DNA of 64,000 nucleotides from an uncultured Bacteroidales bacterium (GTDB lineage: Bacteria > Bacteroidota > Bacteroidia > Bacteroidales > Paludibacteraceae), in assembly GCA_902800525.1 (NCBI GenBank), contig CADCEV010000004.1, positions 62,001 through 126,000 on the forward strand. Reading direction: 5' to 3'. The notes beneath the pieces are model-generated. The model saw only the letters and a program-made list of their open reading frames with translations. It searched no databases and was not told the DNA's origin. The first letter of the stretch is position 1, and every line of letters begins with the position of its first letter. The translations under genes and the position numbers were made by a program. Positions 39,006-46,408 of the stretch are shown piece after piece.

Positions 39006-40721
39006 ATGCGTATCGCTATCACCGGCATAGGAATAGTAAGTGCTATCGGCAATAACTGCGCGGAAACACTGCAATCGCTTCTTGAGCAACGCTCAGGGAT
39101 CGGTCCGATGCGCTATTTGCACAGCGTGCATACCGAATACCCTGTGGGGGAAGTCCAACTCAGCAATGACGAACTGCGTCAGCGTTTAAATCTCGGCGAC
39201 GAACCCCTGCCGCGCACTTCGTTGCTCGGTATCATGGCGGCACGCGAAGCCATCGCTATGGCGCAAGCCCCGTGTGACACCCTCATCTCCGGCACTACCG
39301 TCGGAGGCATGGATCTGACCGAGCAGCATTGGCAGGACTACAAACAAGGCAAATCCGTTGCCACCATTCCCCTTCACGAAGCCGGTGCATCTACGCGTGC
39401 CATCATGCGTCATCTTCACTCCCCTTTAGGGGAGTTGGAGGGGTCTTGTTACACCCCTTCCACCGCCTGTTCCTCGGCGCTCAATGCCATTATGCTGGGT
39501 TGTGACATGCTCCGCACAGGGCAAGCCAAACGCGCTATCGTCGGCGGAGCGGAGAGCCTGAGCCGCTTCCATTTCAACGGTTTCAGAACGCTGATGATCA
39601 TGGATCAACAGCCTTGCCGACCCTTTGATGCGAACCGGAACGGCTTGAACCTCGGTGAAGGAGCCGGCTATCTCGTTATTGAGAGCGAAAACGATGCACT
39701 CGCGCGCGGGGCAAAGATATTAGGGTACATCGGCGGCTATGCCAACGCCTGCGATGCCTTCCATCAGACCGCTTCGTCACCCGAAGGGGAAGGAGCGTAC
39801 CTCGCAATGAAAGGTGCATTGGACATGGCGGGACTGCTGCCTTCCGACATTGATTATATCAACGCACACGGAACAGCAACGCCGAATAATGATGTTTCGG
39901 AATCCGCGTCTGTTACGCGTCTCTTAGGCGTATGTAAGCTACCCGCTGTCAGTAGTACCAAAGCCTTCACAGGACATACCACTTCTGCCAGCGGAGGGAT
40001 CGAGGCGGCGATCTGCGTTTTGGCGATGAACAATAGTTTCATTCCCGCTAACTTACATTGGACGCAATCCGCAGAAGGACTCATTACCCCCGTCACTCAA
40101 ACCCTGCATCAGCCTGTTCATCACATCCTGTGCAACGCCTTCGGTTTCGGTGGCAACGATTCCTCCTTGCTCCTTTCCGATCATCCCATTGACCTTACAG
40201 AAGCTACCCTATCCTCTCTCTCCCCTTTGAGGGGGAAGTCGGAAGGGGGTTGTGAAGTCTCGGCGGCTTATTTACGCCGTCTTTCCCCGCAGATGCGCCA
40301 GTTGGTCGGTGTAGCAAAGCAAGCCTTACAGGACGCCGGCATCGAACGACCGGACGCTATCGTCTGCGCTACCCGATGGGGCTGTATGCAGCAATCGATA
40401 CGGTTCTTGCAGGACATGATCGCCACCAACGAACAGGAACTCAAACCCACACCCTTCATCCAATCGACCCACAACACCATTGCCTCGCTCATGGCGATCT
40501 TGACCCATAACCACGGCTATAACGCCACTTATTCGCAGGGCAAGCAATCACTCGCGTGCGCGCTGATGGATATCCGCTGCCAGATGGCGTTAGGACGTAT
40601 TCGCTCCGCCTTGGTCTTGGAGTTCGACGAACAAGTAGAGACATGGGATGAGGTATTGTCGCTCATCGGCGAACAGACCTGCAACATCGCCCGCGCACAC
40701 GTGTATATTAAAAATGAGTAA
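39006..40721 (+). CDS. Ketosynthase fused to a second ketosynthase-like domain
   Basis: 571 residues. Residues 1-398 are a complete ketosynthase: Cys155 (STACSSAL), His288 (NAHGTATPNND), His324 (FTGHTTSASGG), NAFGFGGNDSS. Residues about 420-571 form an extra domain (LRRLSPQMRQLVGVAKQALQ; STHNTIASLMAILT) like the ketoacyl-synt_2 proteins that are separate genes in many aryl polyene clusters. The joint (about 402-418, SSLSPLRGKSEGG) is encoded by a GC-rich palindromic element, and a second element encodes SPLGELEG only ten residues before the catalytic Cys. So the two genes appear to have been fused across such an element. Confidence 0.88.
   Translation: MRIAITGIGIVSAIGNNCAETLQSLLEQRSGIGPMRYLHSVHTEYPVGEVQLSNDELRQRLNLGDEPLPRTSLLGIMAAREAIAMAQAPCDTLISGTTVGGMDLTEQHWQDYKQGKSVATIPLHEAGASTRAIMRHLHSPLGELEGSCYTPSTACSSALNAIMLGCDMLRTGQAKRAIVGGAESLSRFHFNGFRTLMIMDQQPCRPFDANRNGLNLGEGAGYLVIESENDALARGAKILGYIGGYANACDAFHQTASSPEGEGAYLAMKGALDMAGLLPSDIDYINAHGTATPNNDVSESASVTRLLGVCKLPAVSSTKAFTGHTTSASGGIEAAICVLAMNNSFIPANLHWTQSAEGLITPVTQTLHQPVHHILCNAFGFGGNDSSLLLSDHPIDLTEATLSSLSPLRGKSEGGCEVSAAYLRRLSPQMRQLVGVAKQALQDAGIERPDAIVCATRWGCMQQSIRFLQDMIATNEQELKPTPFIQSTHNTIASLMAILTHNHGYNATYSQGKQSLACALMDIRCQMALGRIRSALVLEFDEQVETWDEVLSLIGEQTCNIARAHVYIKNE
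39418..39445. repeat. In-frame GC-rich palindromic element, copy 2
   Basis: ACTCCCCTTTAGGGGAGT palindrome plus tail TGGAGGGGT. It encodes HSPLGELEG shortly before the active-site Cys155 of the ketosynthase. Confidence 0.85.
40215..40252. repeat. In-frame GC-rich palindromic element, copy 3
   Basis: CTCTCCCCTTTGAGGGGGA palindrome with tail AGTCGGAAGGGGGT. It encodes the linker between the two ketosynthase domains. Confidence 0.85.
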
Positions 40722-40722
40722 T

Positions 40723-41073
40723 ATGAAACTGATCCTCTTGGCTATCTTGCAAAGTCTCTTCCTCTGCGGAGGACAGATTCTGATGAAACTGGCGCTCAAC
40801 GCCTTCGACCGTGCTTCATGGACATGGTCCTTCTTCGTCAGCCAACTGACCAACTGGTGGTGGCCGGCGTGCGGACTGTCCTTCACCGCCGCGGGACTGC
40901 TGTGGATGTATATCCTCAAACACTGGTCTTTCTCCCTGGCATACCCCCTCAGCAGTCTCGCGTACGTCTTCGGAATGATAGCCGCCATGTTCATCTTCCA
41001 CGAACAGGTCGCATGGACGCAATGGATCGGTATCTTACTGATCATGGGAGGATGCTATCTGGTGGTAAATTAA
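40723..41073 (+). CDS. Small EamA/DMT-type membrane protein
   Basis: 116 residues from the ATG at 40723; the ATG at 40714 (overlapping the previous stop) is equally possible. Four membrane spans in a half-size drug/metabolite-transporter layout, with GGQILMKLAL in span 1 and PLSSLAYVFGMIAAMFIFHE in spans 3-4, similar to the small ArnE/EmrE-like flippase subunits. It could move a lipid-linked intermediate or the pigment across the inner membrane. Confidence 0.75.
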   Translation: MKLILLAILQSLFLCGGQILMKLALNAFDRASWTWSFFVSQLTNWWWPACGLSFTAAGLLWMYILKHWSFSLAYPLSSLAYVFGMIAAMFIFHEQVAWTQWIGILLIMGGCYLVVN

Positions 41074-41089
41074 AAATTAAAAATTACGA
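41070..41089. repeat. AATTAAAAATTACGAAT repeat between genes
   Basis: TAAAAATTAAAAATTACGAAT lies between the DMT gene stop and the LolA-like start; the DMT stop codon TAA (41071-41073) is inside the repeat. The same word sits twice inside the MMPL gene. Confidence 0.8.
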
Positions 41090-41497
41090 ATGATGTTTGC
41101 TTTTATCATTGCAGCCATAGTAAGTATCCAAGCGGATTTTGTGCAGACCAAGCACTCTACCCTCTTCAGCGAACCGCAGGTCTCTACGGGCAAGATGACG
41201 TATCGTGCCCCGAGTTACCTGCAATGGGCGTACGAGACCCCGAACAAGGTGATTTGGGAGATGGACGGCGAAAACACCAACGTCAACCCACAGGTGCAAA
41301 AACTGCTCCGGATGATCATGGCATCCATCGCCTCGGACGGACAGATCGACGCCAAAATGGAGCGCGAAAGCAAGAAACTCTTTCAGTCCGTCAATATCCT
41401 TATGGACGAAAAAAACAATGTAGCCCGGCAGGTCGAGCTCATCGAGAAAAACGGAGACACTACCATCATCGAATTTAAGAATGTCATTGCGAAATAG
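41090..41497 (+). CDS. LolA-like periplasmic carrier of the pigment cluster
   Basis: 135 residues. A short signal sequence (MMFAFIIAAIVSIQA) precedes ADFVQTKHSTLFSEPQVSTG and SYLQWAYETPNKVIWEMDG, the N-terminal pattern of LolA-type lipoprotein carriers found in aryl polyene clusters. It is shorter than LolA itself (about 200). It probably carries the lipid-like pigment across the periplasm. Overlaps the next gene by 17 bases. Confidence 0.8.
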   Translation: MMFAFIIAAIVSIQADFVQTKHSTLFSEPQVSTGKMTYRAPSYLQWAYETPNKVIWEMDGENTNVNPQVQKLLRMIMASIASDGQIDAKMERESKKLFQSVNILMDEKNNVARQVELIEKNGDTTIIEFKNVIAK

Positions 41498-41876
41498 TTT
41501 ATATTATATACTCGCCGGCAACGATTCGGAATACACGATCCGTTTTGATGCTTCACATCCGGTTTTTGCGGGTCATTTCCCGGGGCACCCTGTTGTGCCC
41601 GGAGCATGCCTCGTGCAGATAGCGGAAGAGTTACTTTCTACCCGCTTATCTCAAAAAGTCCGTTTCACCTCCGTCCGCAACCTCAAATTCCGTCAGCCCG
41701 TCACCCCCGACCAGCAAGTAACAATCACTTTCTCCCCCTCTATGAGGGGGAACGGGGGGTGTTCTTTCAACTTTCAACTATCCATACCTTCAGATCGTGC
41801 CCTTGGGCAGAGAACTATCAACTTAATCAGTGCTTCATTCACCGCTACATATATGTGCCTTGATTCCGACCTTTAA
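41481..41876 (+). CDS. FabZ-like hot-dog protein with Gln in place of the catalytic Glu
   Basis: 131 residues. HFPGHPVVPGACLVQIAEE (from His32) is the FabZ-type helix, but 14 residues after His32 stands Gln46 where FabZ has the catalytic Glu. It may act as a dehydratase with altered mechanism, as an isomerase or as a thioesterase-like partner. Residues 84-93 (SPSMRGNGGC) come from a GC-rich palindromic insert. Overlaps the triple-fusion gene by 47 bases. Confidence 0.75.
   Translation: MSLRNSLYYILAGNDSEYTIRFDASHPVFAGHFPGHPVVPGACLVQIAEELLSTRLSQKVRFTSVRNLKFRQPVTPDQQVTITFSPSMRGNGGCSFNFQLSIPSDRALGQRTINLISASFTATYMCLDSDL
41731..41762. repeat. In-frame GC-rich palindromic element, copy 4
   Basis: TCTCCCCCTCTATGAGGGGGA with tail ACGGGGGGT. 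It encodes SPSMRGNGG in a strand-connecting loop of the FabZ-like protein. Confidence 0.85.
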
Positions 41877-44334
41877 TAACGCCGGAACGATAGAGGACGT
41901 CATTCGCCGCGTGCATCAGCAGGTGCGCGACATCATCGTCGTGGATGACGGTTGTACGGATAACACGAAAGAGCTGTTATCCGCTATAGAGGTTCCCGTT
42001 ACGGTGGTCACGCATTCCCGCAACCAAGGCAAAGGCCGCGCACTCGCCTCGGGTTTTCGCAAAGCCCTGGAGATGGGTTTTGATTATGCCCTGACCATCG
42101 ACGCCGACGGACAACATTACCCCGAAGATATCCCCCTGCTCATCCGCGCGCTGGAGATTCATCCGGACGCACTCATCGTCGGTAGCCGTCAGTTCACGGA
42201 CAATAATATGGACCAAAAGAGCAAGTTCGCAAACCGTTTCTCTAATTTCTGGTTTCGGCTGCAAACAACCGTGGATCTGCCGGACACACAGACAGGAATG
42301 CGCATCTATCCCTTGCATCGCCTCTATGGTCTGAATATCCTCACCAGCCGCTATGAAGCGGAACTGGAACTACTCGTCTTCGCGGCATGGCATAACGTGC
42401 CGCTGATCCCTGTTCCCATACGCGTCTATTACCCGCCCAAAGAGGAACGGGTCAGCCATTTCCGCCCGGCATATGACTTCACGCGCATCTCGATTCTCAA
42501 CACCTTCCTTTGCATCGGAGCACTGCTTTTCGGTTATATCAACATGTATTGGCGGACGGTGGTTTGCTTCGGATATTTCGGAATAACGATGTTCTTCGGG
42601 GTCATTCCCTGGACGCTCCTGTTCTTCCTTTTCCGCCCGAACACACCCGCAACCCGCGCGCGCTATCATCGCGCGATCCGGCGTATTGCGCAACATTACA
42701 GCCGTTGGATCATCGGCTTGCGTCTGAAAGTGGATAATCCGCAAAACATACAAATCGGTGCTCATCCCTCTATCGTGGTGGCGAACCATCAGTCCCTTAT
42801 TGATGTCCTGCTCCTAATGGCGCAAACGGACAAAATAGTGATCCTCGTCAAAGATTATATCTGGCGAAATCCGCTTTTCCACAGCGTTGCCAAATACATG
42901 GATTGTTTCCCGCTCTCCTTGCCCGATGATGCCAAAGAGATGCTGATGCGCCGTGTCTCGGAAGAGGGCTACTCTATCCTCCTCTTCCCCGAAGGCACAC
43001 GTACCACCACCGGCGAGATAGGACGCTTCCACCGAGGCGCGTTCTACTTTGCGGAACTCTTCCAACTGCCCGTTCAACCGGTGCTTCTGGAAGGGCTGTG
43101 CGATTATATGACGCGCCGGCAGTTCGCTATCAAACCGGCGGATGTCACCCTGCGCATCCTGCCCGAAATACCGTATAACGATACTTCCTTCGGTGCGAAC
43201 TACAAACGCCGCACGAAATCCCTTGAACTCCACTATCACGCGTTGTTGCATGCCTATCGTCCCTCGGTGGGCGTCTTGGGAGCCGGTGTCGGCGGTTTGT
43301 TCACCGGCGCGCTGCTCGCGCAGAGAGGTTTCCAAGTAACCCTCTTCGAACAACTACCTGTCTTTGGCGGAGGACTTTATTCATACGAACGAAACGGAGA
43401 AACATGGTCCACCGGCATGCACATCCTCACAGGCCTGCAACCCGACGGCCCATTAACCGGCATCCTGACCGAATTGGACCTGAAAGCCTCTCATATAAGT
43501 ACTAACATAGATTGCAGTAACTCTCTTTCAGTACTCTTAGGCGAAGAAGAAGCGCAAAAAGCCAAGGAAGGAGTATTCCGTTTTGTGGGCGGAAGTCAGC
43601 ACTTAGCGAATGATCTGGCGCTCTTCATCACACGTCACGGCGGACGAATACTCCTCTCGCAATGCGTACACTCCGTTCAAGCCCGAGAAAACGGCTTCCG
43701 CATCAACGACACCTTCTGTTTCGATAAAATCGTCAGTTCCCTTCACCCGAAGCAGTTATTGAAAATAACCGACCTGCCGTTGTTCCGAACCATCACGCGA
43801 AACAGGATTCTCAACACCCAGGAGACAGCAGGTTCTTTCAAGACCTATATCCGTCTCAAACCGGAATCCTTGCCTTATGACCCCGTGACCCATTTCCTGC
43901 CCGAACATCATCTCTTAGTGCTGACGCCTTGCTCCGAACCCGGGCAGGTCTATGCATGCACAATAGAAACCGTCATGCCGATGGAGTATGCGGAATTAGC
44001 GCCGTGGCACAAAGACCGGAAAGCCCGTTACGCAGAATACGAGGCATTCAAGCAGCAAAAAGCGGAACAGGTACTCACCCTTTTGGAATCCGTCTATCCC
44101 GATATACGAAGCAAAGTGCTGGATTATTTCACATCCACGTCTCTCACGTACCGCGACGATTACCTCTCGCCCGAAGGCGCTATGTACGGCATGAGCCAAG
44201 GCGTCGGTTCGGTGCGTACACGCGTGCCGGGCTTCTACCTCACGGGACAAAACATCTTCTTACACGGTCTATGCGGAACTGCCATGACCGCACAACAAAC
44301 GACACAAGCCATATGCGAAGATTGCTGCGAATAA
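41830..44334 (+). CDS. Triple fusion: glycosyltransferase 2 - acyltransferase - FAD oxidoreductase
   Basis: 834 residues from the GTG at 41830 (the only good start before the first domain). Residues 1-230 are a GT2 glycosyltransferase (ALIPTFNNAG, VVDDGCTDNT, TIDADGQHYPED), followed by membrane spans at about 232-285. Residues 300-470 are a PlsC-type acyltransferase: H-x4-D in NHQSLID near 319-324 and FPEGTRTTTG near 389. Residues 478-834 are an FAD-dependent phytoene-desaturase-like oxidoreductase (VGVLGAGVGGLFTGALLAQR). GT2-acyltransferase fusions occur in flexirubin/aryl polyene clusters; the added oxidoreductase joins three steps in one protein, probably sugar or lipid attachment and oxidation of the polyene. 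Confidence 0.9.
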   Translation: MLHSPLHICALIPTFNNAGTIEDVIRRVHQQVRDIIVVDDGCTDNTKELLSAIEVPVTVVTHSRNQGKGRALASGFRKALEMGFDYALTIDADGQHYPEDIPLLIRALEIHPDALIVGSRQFTDNNMDQKSKFANRFSNFWFRLQTTVDLPDTQTGMRIYPLHRLYGLNILTSRYEAELELLVFAAWHNVPLIPVPIRVYYPPKEERVSHFRPAYDFTRISILNTFLCIGALLFGYINMYWRTVVCFGYFGITMFFGVIPWTLLFFLFRPNTPATRARYHRAIRRIAQHYSRWIIGLRLKVDNPQNIQIGAHPSIVVANHQSLIDVLLLMAQTDKIVILVKDYIWRNPLFHSVAKYMDCFPLSLPDDAKEMLMRRVSEEGYSILLFPEGTRTTTGEIGRFHRGAFYFAELFQLPVQPVLLEGLCDYMTRRQFAIKPADVTLRILPEIPYNDTSFGANYKRRTKSLELHYHALLHAYRPSVGVLGAGVGGLFTGALLAQRGFQVTLFEQLPVFGGGLYSYERNGETWSTGMHILTGLQPDGPLTGILTELDLKASHISTNIDCSNSLSVLLGEEEAQKAKEGVFRFVGGSQHLANDLALFITRHGGRILLSQCVHSVQARENGFRINDTFCFDKIVSSLHPKQLLKITDLPLFRTITRNRILNTQETAGSFKTYIRLKPESLPYDPVTHFLPEHHLLVLTPCSEPGQVYACTIETVMPMEYAELAPWHKDRKARYAEYEAFKQQKAEQVLTLLESVYPDIRSKVLDYFTSTSLTYRDDYLSPEGAMYGMSQGVGSVRTRVPGFYLTGQNIFLHGLCGTAMTAQQTTQAICEDCCE

Positions 44335-45140
44335 TAGCCCTGTTCGTATTGACCATACATGGTCAATGCCTTTGTGCGAAAACAGATCGCCTGACCGCTT
44401 ATCTGGCGGACAGCGCAGCGAACACCGGCATCGCCGTGGTCGTTTGTCCCGGAGGCAGTTATTCATGGCATGACATGGAATACGAGGGCAAACAAGTAGC
44501 TCAATGGTTGCAAGCGAACGGCATCAATGCTTTTGTCCTCAAATACCGTGTGGCGAATATCAGCGCGTACGTGGTCGGCTATCGGGTCATCGGCTTAGGC
44601 AACAAGTACCCGGACATGCTAACCGACGTGGAGGATGCGCTCACATACATCCACCGCCATGCCGATTCGCTGCAAATAGACCCTGACCGCATCGGCGTAA
44701 TGGGTTTCTCCGCCGGAGGACACCTCACGATGATGAGTTTTACCCACAACAGGACCGCCGTCAAACCGGCTTTCCTTTGCCCTATTTATCCCGTGGTGAC
44801 GATGAGCGACAAACGCTATACACACCCTCGCTCACGTCGGGGGGCTTTGGGCGTTTGGCGGCAATGGAACAAAGCGATGCAGGATTCGCTCTCTATTGAG
44901 AAACATATTCCTGCCGATTGTCCGCCGGTCTTCTTGGTGAACTGTGTGGACGACCCGATTGTCAAATACCGGAACTCCGAGTTGCTCGATTCGGCACTCA
45001 CGGCGAATAATATACCCCATACATACCTCCAATATCGCACTGGCGGGCATGGTTTCGGAGCGTCGGAAAACAAAGGAACGGAGGAAAGTCAACAATGGAA
45101 AAAAGAATGCATACAATGGATATTGAGTTTGAATCAGTAG
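44313..45140 (+). CDS. Exported alpha/beta hydrolase
   Basis: 275 residues from the ATG at 44313 (overlaps the fusion gene by 22 bases); a much longer upstream frame is not real. Signal peptide MRRLLRIIALFVLTIHGQCLC. Features: oxyanion region VVVCPGGSYSWHD, nucleophile Ser in GFSAGGHL near 132, Asp in NCVDDPIV and His in TGGHGFG. It resembles acetyl-xylan-esterase/BD-FAE enzymes. In the cluster it could trim or transfer an ester on the exported product. Confidence 0.85.
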   Translation: MRRLLRIIALFVLTIHGQCLCAKTDRLTAYLADSAANTGIAVVVCPGGSYSWHDMEYEGKQVAQWLQANGINAFVLKYRVANISAYVVGYRVIGLGNKYPDMLTDVEDALTYIHRHADSLQIDPDRIGVMGFSAGGHLTMMSFTHNRTAVKPAFLCPIYPVVTMSDKRYTHPRSRRGALGVWRQWNKAMQDSLSIEKHIPADCPPVFLVNCVDDPIVKYRNSELLDSALTANNIPHTYLQYRTGGHGFGASENKGTEESQQWKKECIQWILSLNQ

Positions 45141-46408
45141 CGGTCATCCGCGCGAAACAGGAGGAGCTTCTGCGCACGCAGATAGCCTATTTGGCGGCGC
45201 ACTCGCCCTATTACCAACGGCTCTTTGCAACGTACCAAATAGACCCGTCTTCTATTCGCACATTAGAAGACCTGCAACGCCTTCCCTTTACCGAGAAAGC
45301 GGACTTGCAGCAGTACAACAATGATTTCCTCTGCGTGCCGCGCGAAGAGATCATTGATTATATCACCACTTCGGGCACACTCGGTGACCCGGTGCTCTTT
45401 GGTTGCACGGAGAAAGACCTGCAGCGGCTTGCCTATAACGAGCATAAGTCCTTCGCGTGCGCGGGTTTGAAGAAAGGCGACATCCTCCAGCTCATGACCA
45501 CTATGGACAAACGTTTCATGGCAGGTTTGGCGTACTGGATGGGCATTCGCCGTATGGGTGCCAGCATCATCCGCGTCGGCAACGGTATTCCCGAACTGCA
45601 ATGGGACACAATCGAACGACTGCATCCCACGGCGATCATGTGCGTGCCTTCGTTCATTCTCAAACTGATCGACTACGCCGAGCAGCATAACATCGACTAC
45701 CGGCATTCGTCGATCCGTAAGATCATCGGCATCGGAGAAGGCCTGCGCGACCAGACTTTTGCGCTTAACCTCCTCGGGCAACGTATTCATGACAAATGGC
45801 CGGAAGTGGAACTGTACGCCACCTATTCCTCCACAGAGATGTCCGCCACCTTCTCGGAATGCGAACATGCCTGCGGCGGACACGTACACCCCGAACTGAT
45901 CATCGTGGAGATCATCGGCGAAGATAACCAGCCTGTTCCGGACGGACAGCCGGGCGAGGTGGTGATCACTACTTTAGGCGTCGAAGGAATGCCGTTACTG
46001 CGTTTCCGCACAGGCGACATCGCCGCCAAAGTGGTAGAGCCTTGCGCTTGCGGGCGAAACAGTTACCGTCTTACGCCGTTGATCGGACGCAAACATAACA
46101 TGATCAAACTGAAAGGTACCACCATCTATCCGCCGGCAATCAACGATGTGTTGGACAACACGCCGTTCGTCAGCAATTATGTGGTGGTAGTTCGTCCTTC
46201 CGACGCCGGAACAGATGAGGTCATCGTGCGCGTCAGCCTGAGCAATAACAACATCCTGCCCGAAGAAGCGATCAAGACCCTCAAAGACCATTTCCGTTCG
46301 CGTCTTCGTGTCGCACCTATTGTGGAGATCCTGCCGGCGGATGTGATCCAACAAATAACCTTCCCTCCCAAGAGCCGCAAACCCGTTAAATTCATCGATG
46401 AACGATAA
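45095..46408 (+). CDS. Phenylacetate-CoA-ligase-like AMP-ligase
   Basis: 437 residues; ATG codons at 45095, 45107 and 45116 are all usable. Adenylate-forming family of PaaK type: TTSGTLGDPVLFG (about 90-102), YSSTEMSATFSEC (about 248), GEVVITTLGVEGMPLLRFRTGD (about 288, shortened quote) and a C-terminal LKGTTIYPPAIND. It should activate p-coumarate and load it on an ACP as the starter. Overlaps the hydrolase and the MMPL gene. Confidence 0.87.
   Translation: MEKRMHTMDIEFESVAVIRAKQEELLRTQIAYLAAHSPYYQRLFATYQIDPSSIRTLEDLQRLPFTEKADLQQYNNDFLCVPREEIIDYITTSGTLGDPVLFGCTEKDLQRLAYNEHKSFACAGLKKGDILQLMTTMDKRFMAGLAYWMGIRRMGASIIRVGNGIPELQWDTIERLHPTAIMCVPSFILKLIDYAEQHNIDYRHSSIRKIIGIGEGLRDQTFALNLLGQRIHDKWPEVELYATYSSTEMSATFSECEHACGGHVHPELIIVEIIGEDNQPVPDGQPGEVVITTLGVEGMPLLRFRTGDIAAKVVEPCACGRNSYRLTPLIGRKHNMIKLKGTTIYPPAINDVLDNTPFVSNYVVVVRPSDAGTDEVIVRVSLSNNNILPEEAIKTLKDHFRSRLRVAPIVEILPADVIQQITFPPKSRKPVKFIDER

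Noticed and set aside
43929-44312. Long N-terminal extension of the alpha/beta hydrolase
   Set aside because: The extension overlaps the triple-fusion gene in another frame; the ATG at 44313 gives a proper signal peptide.
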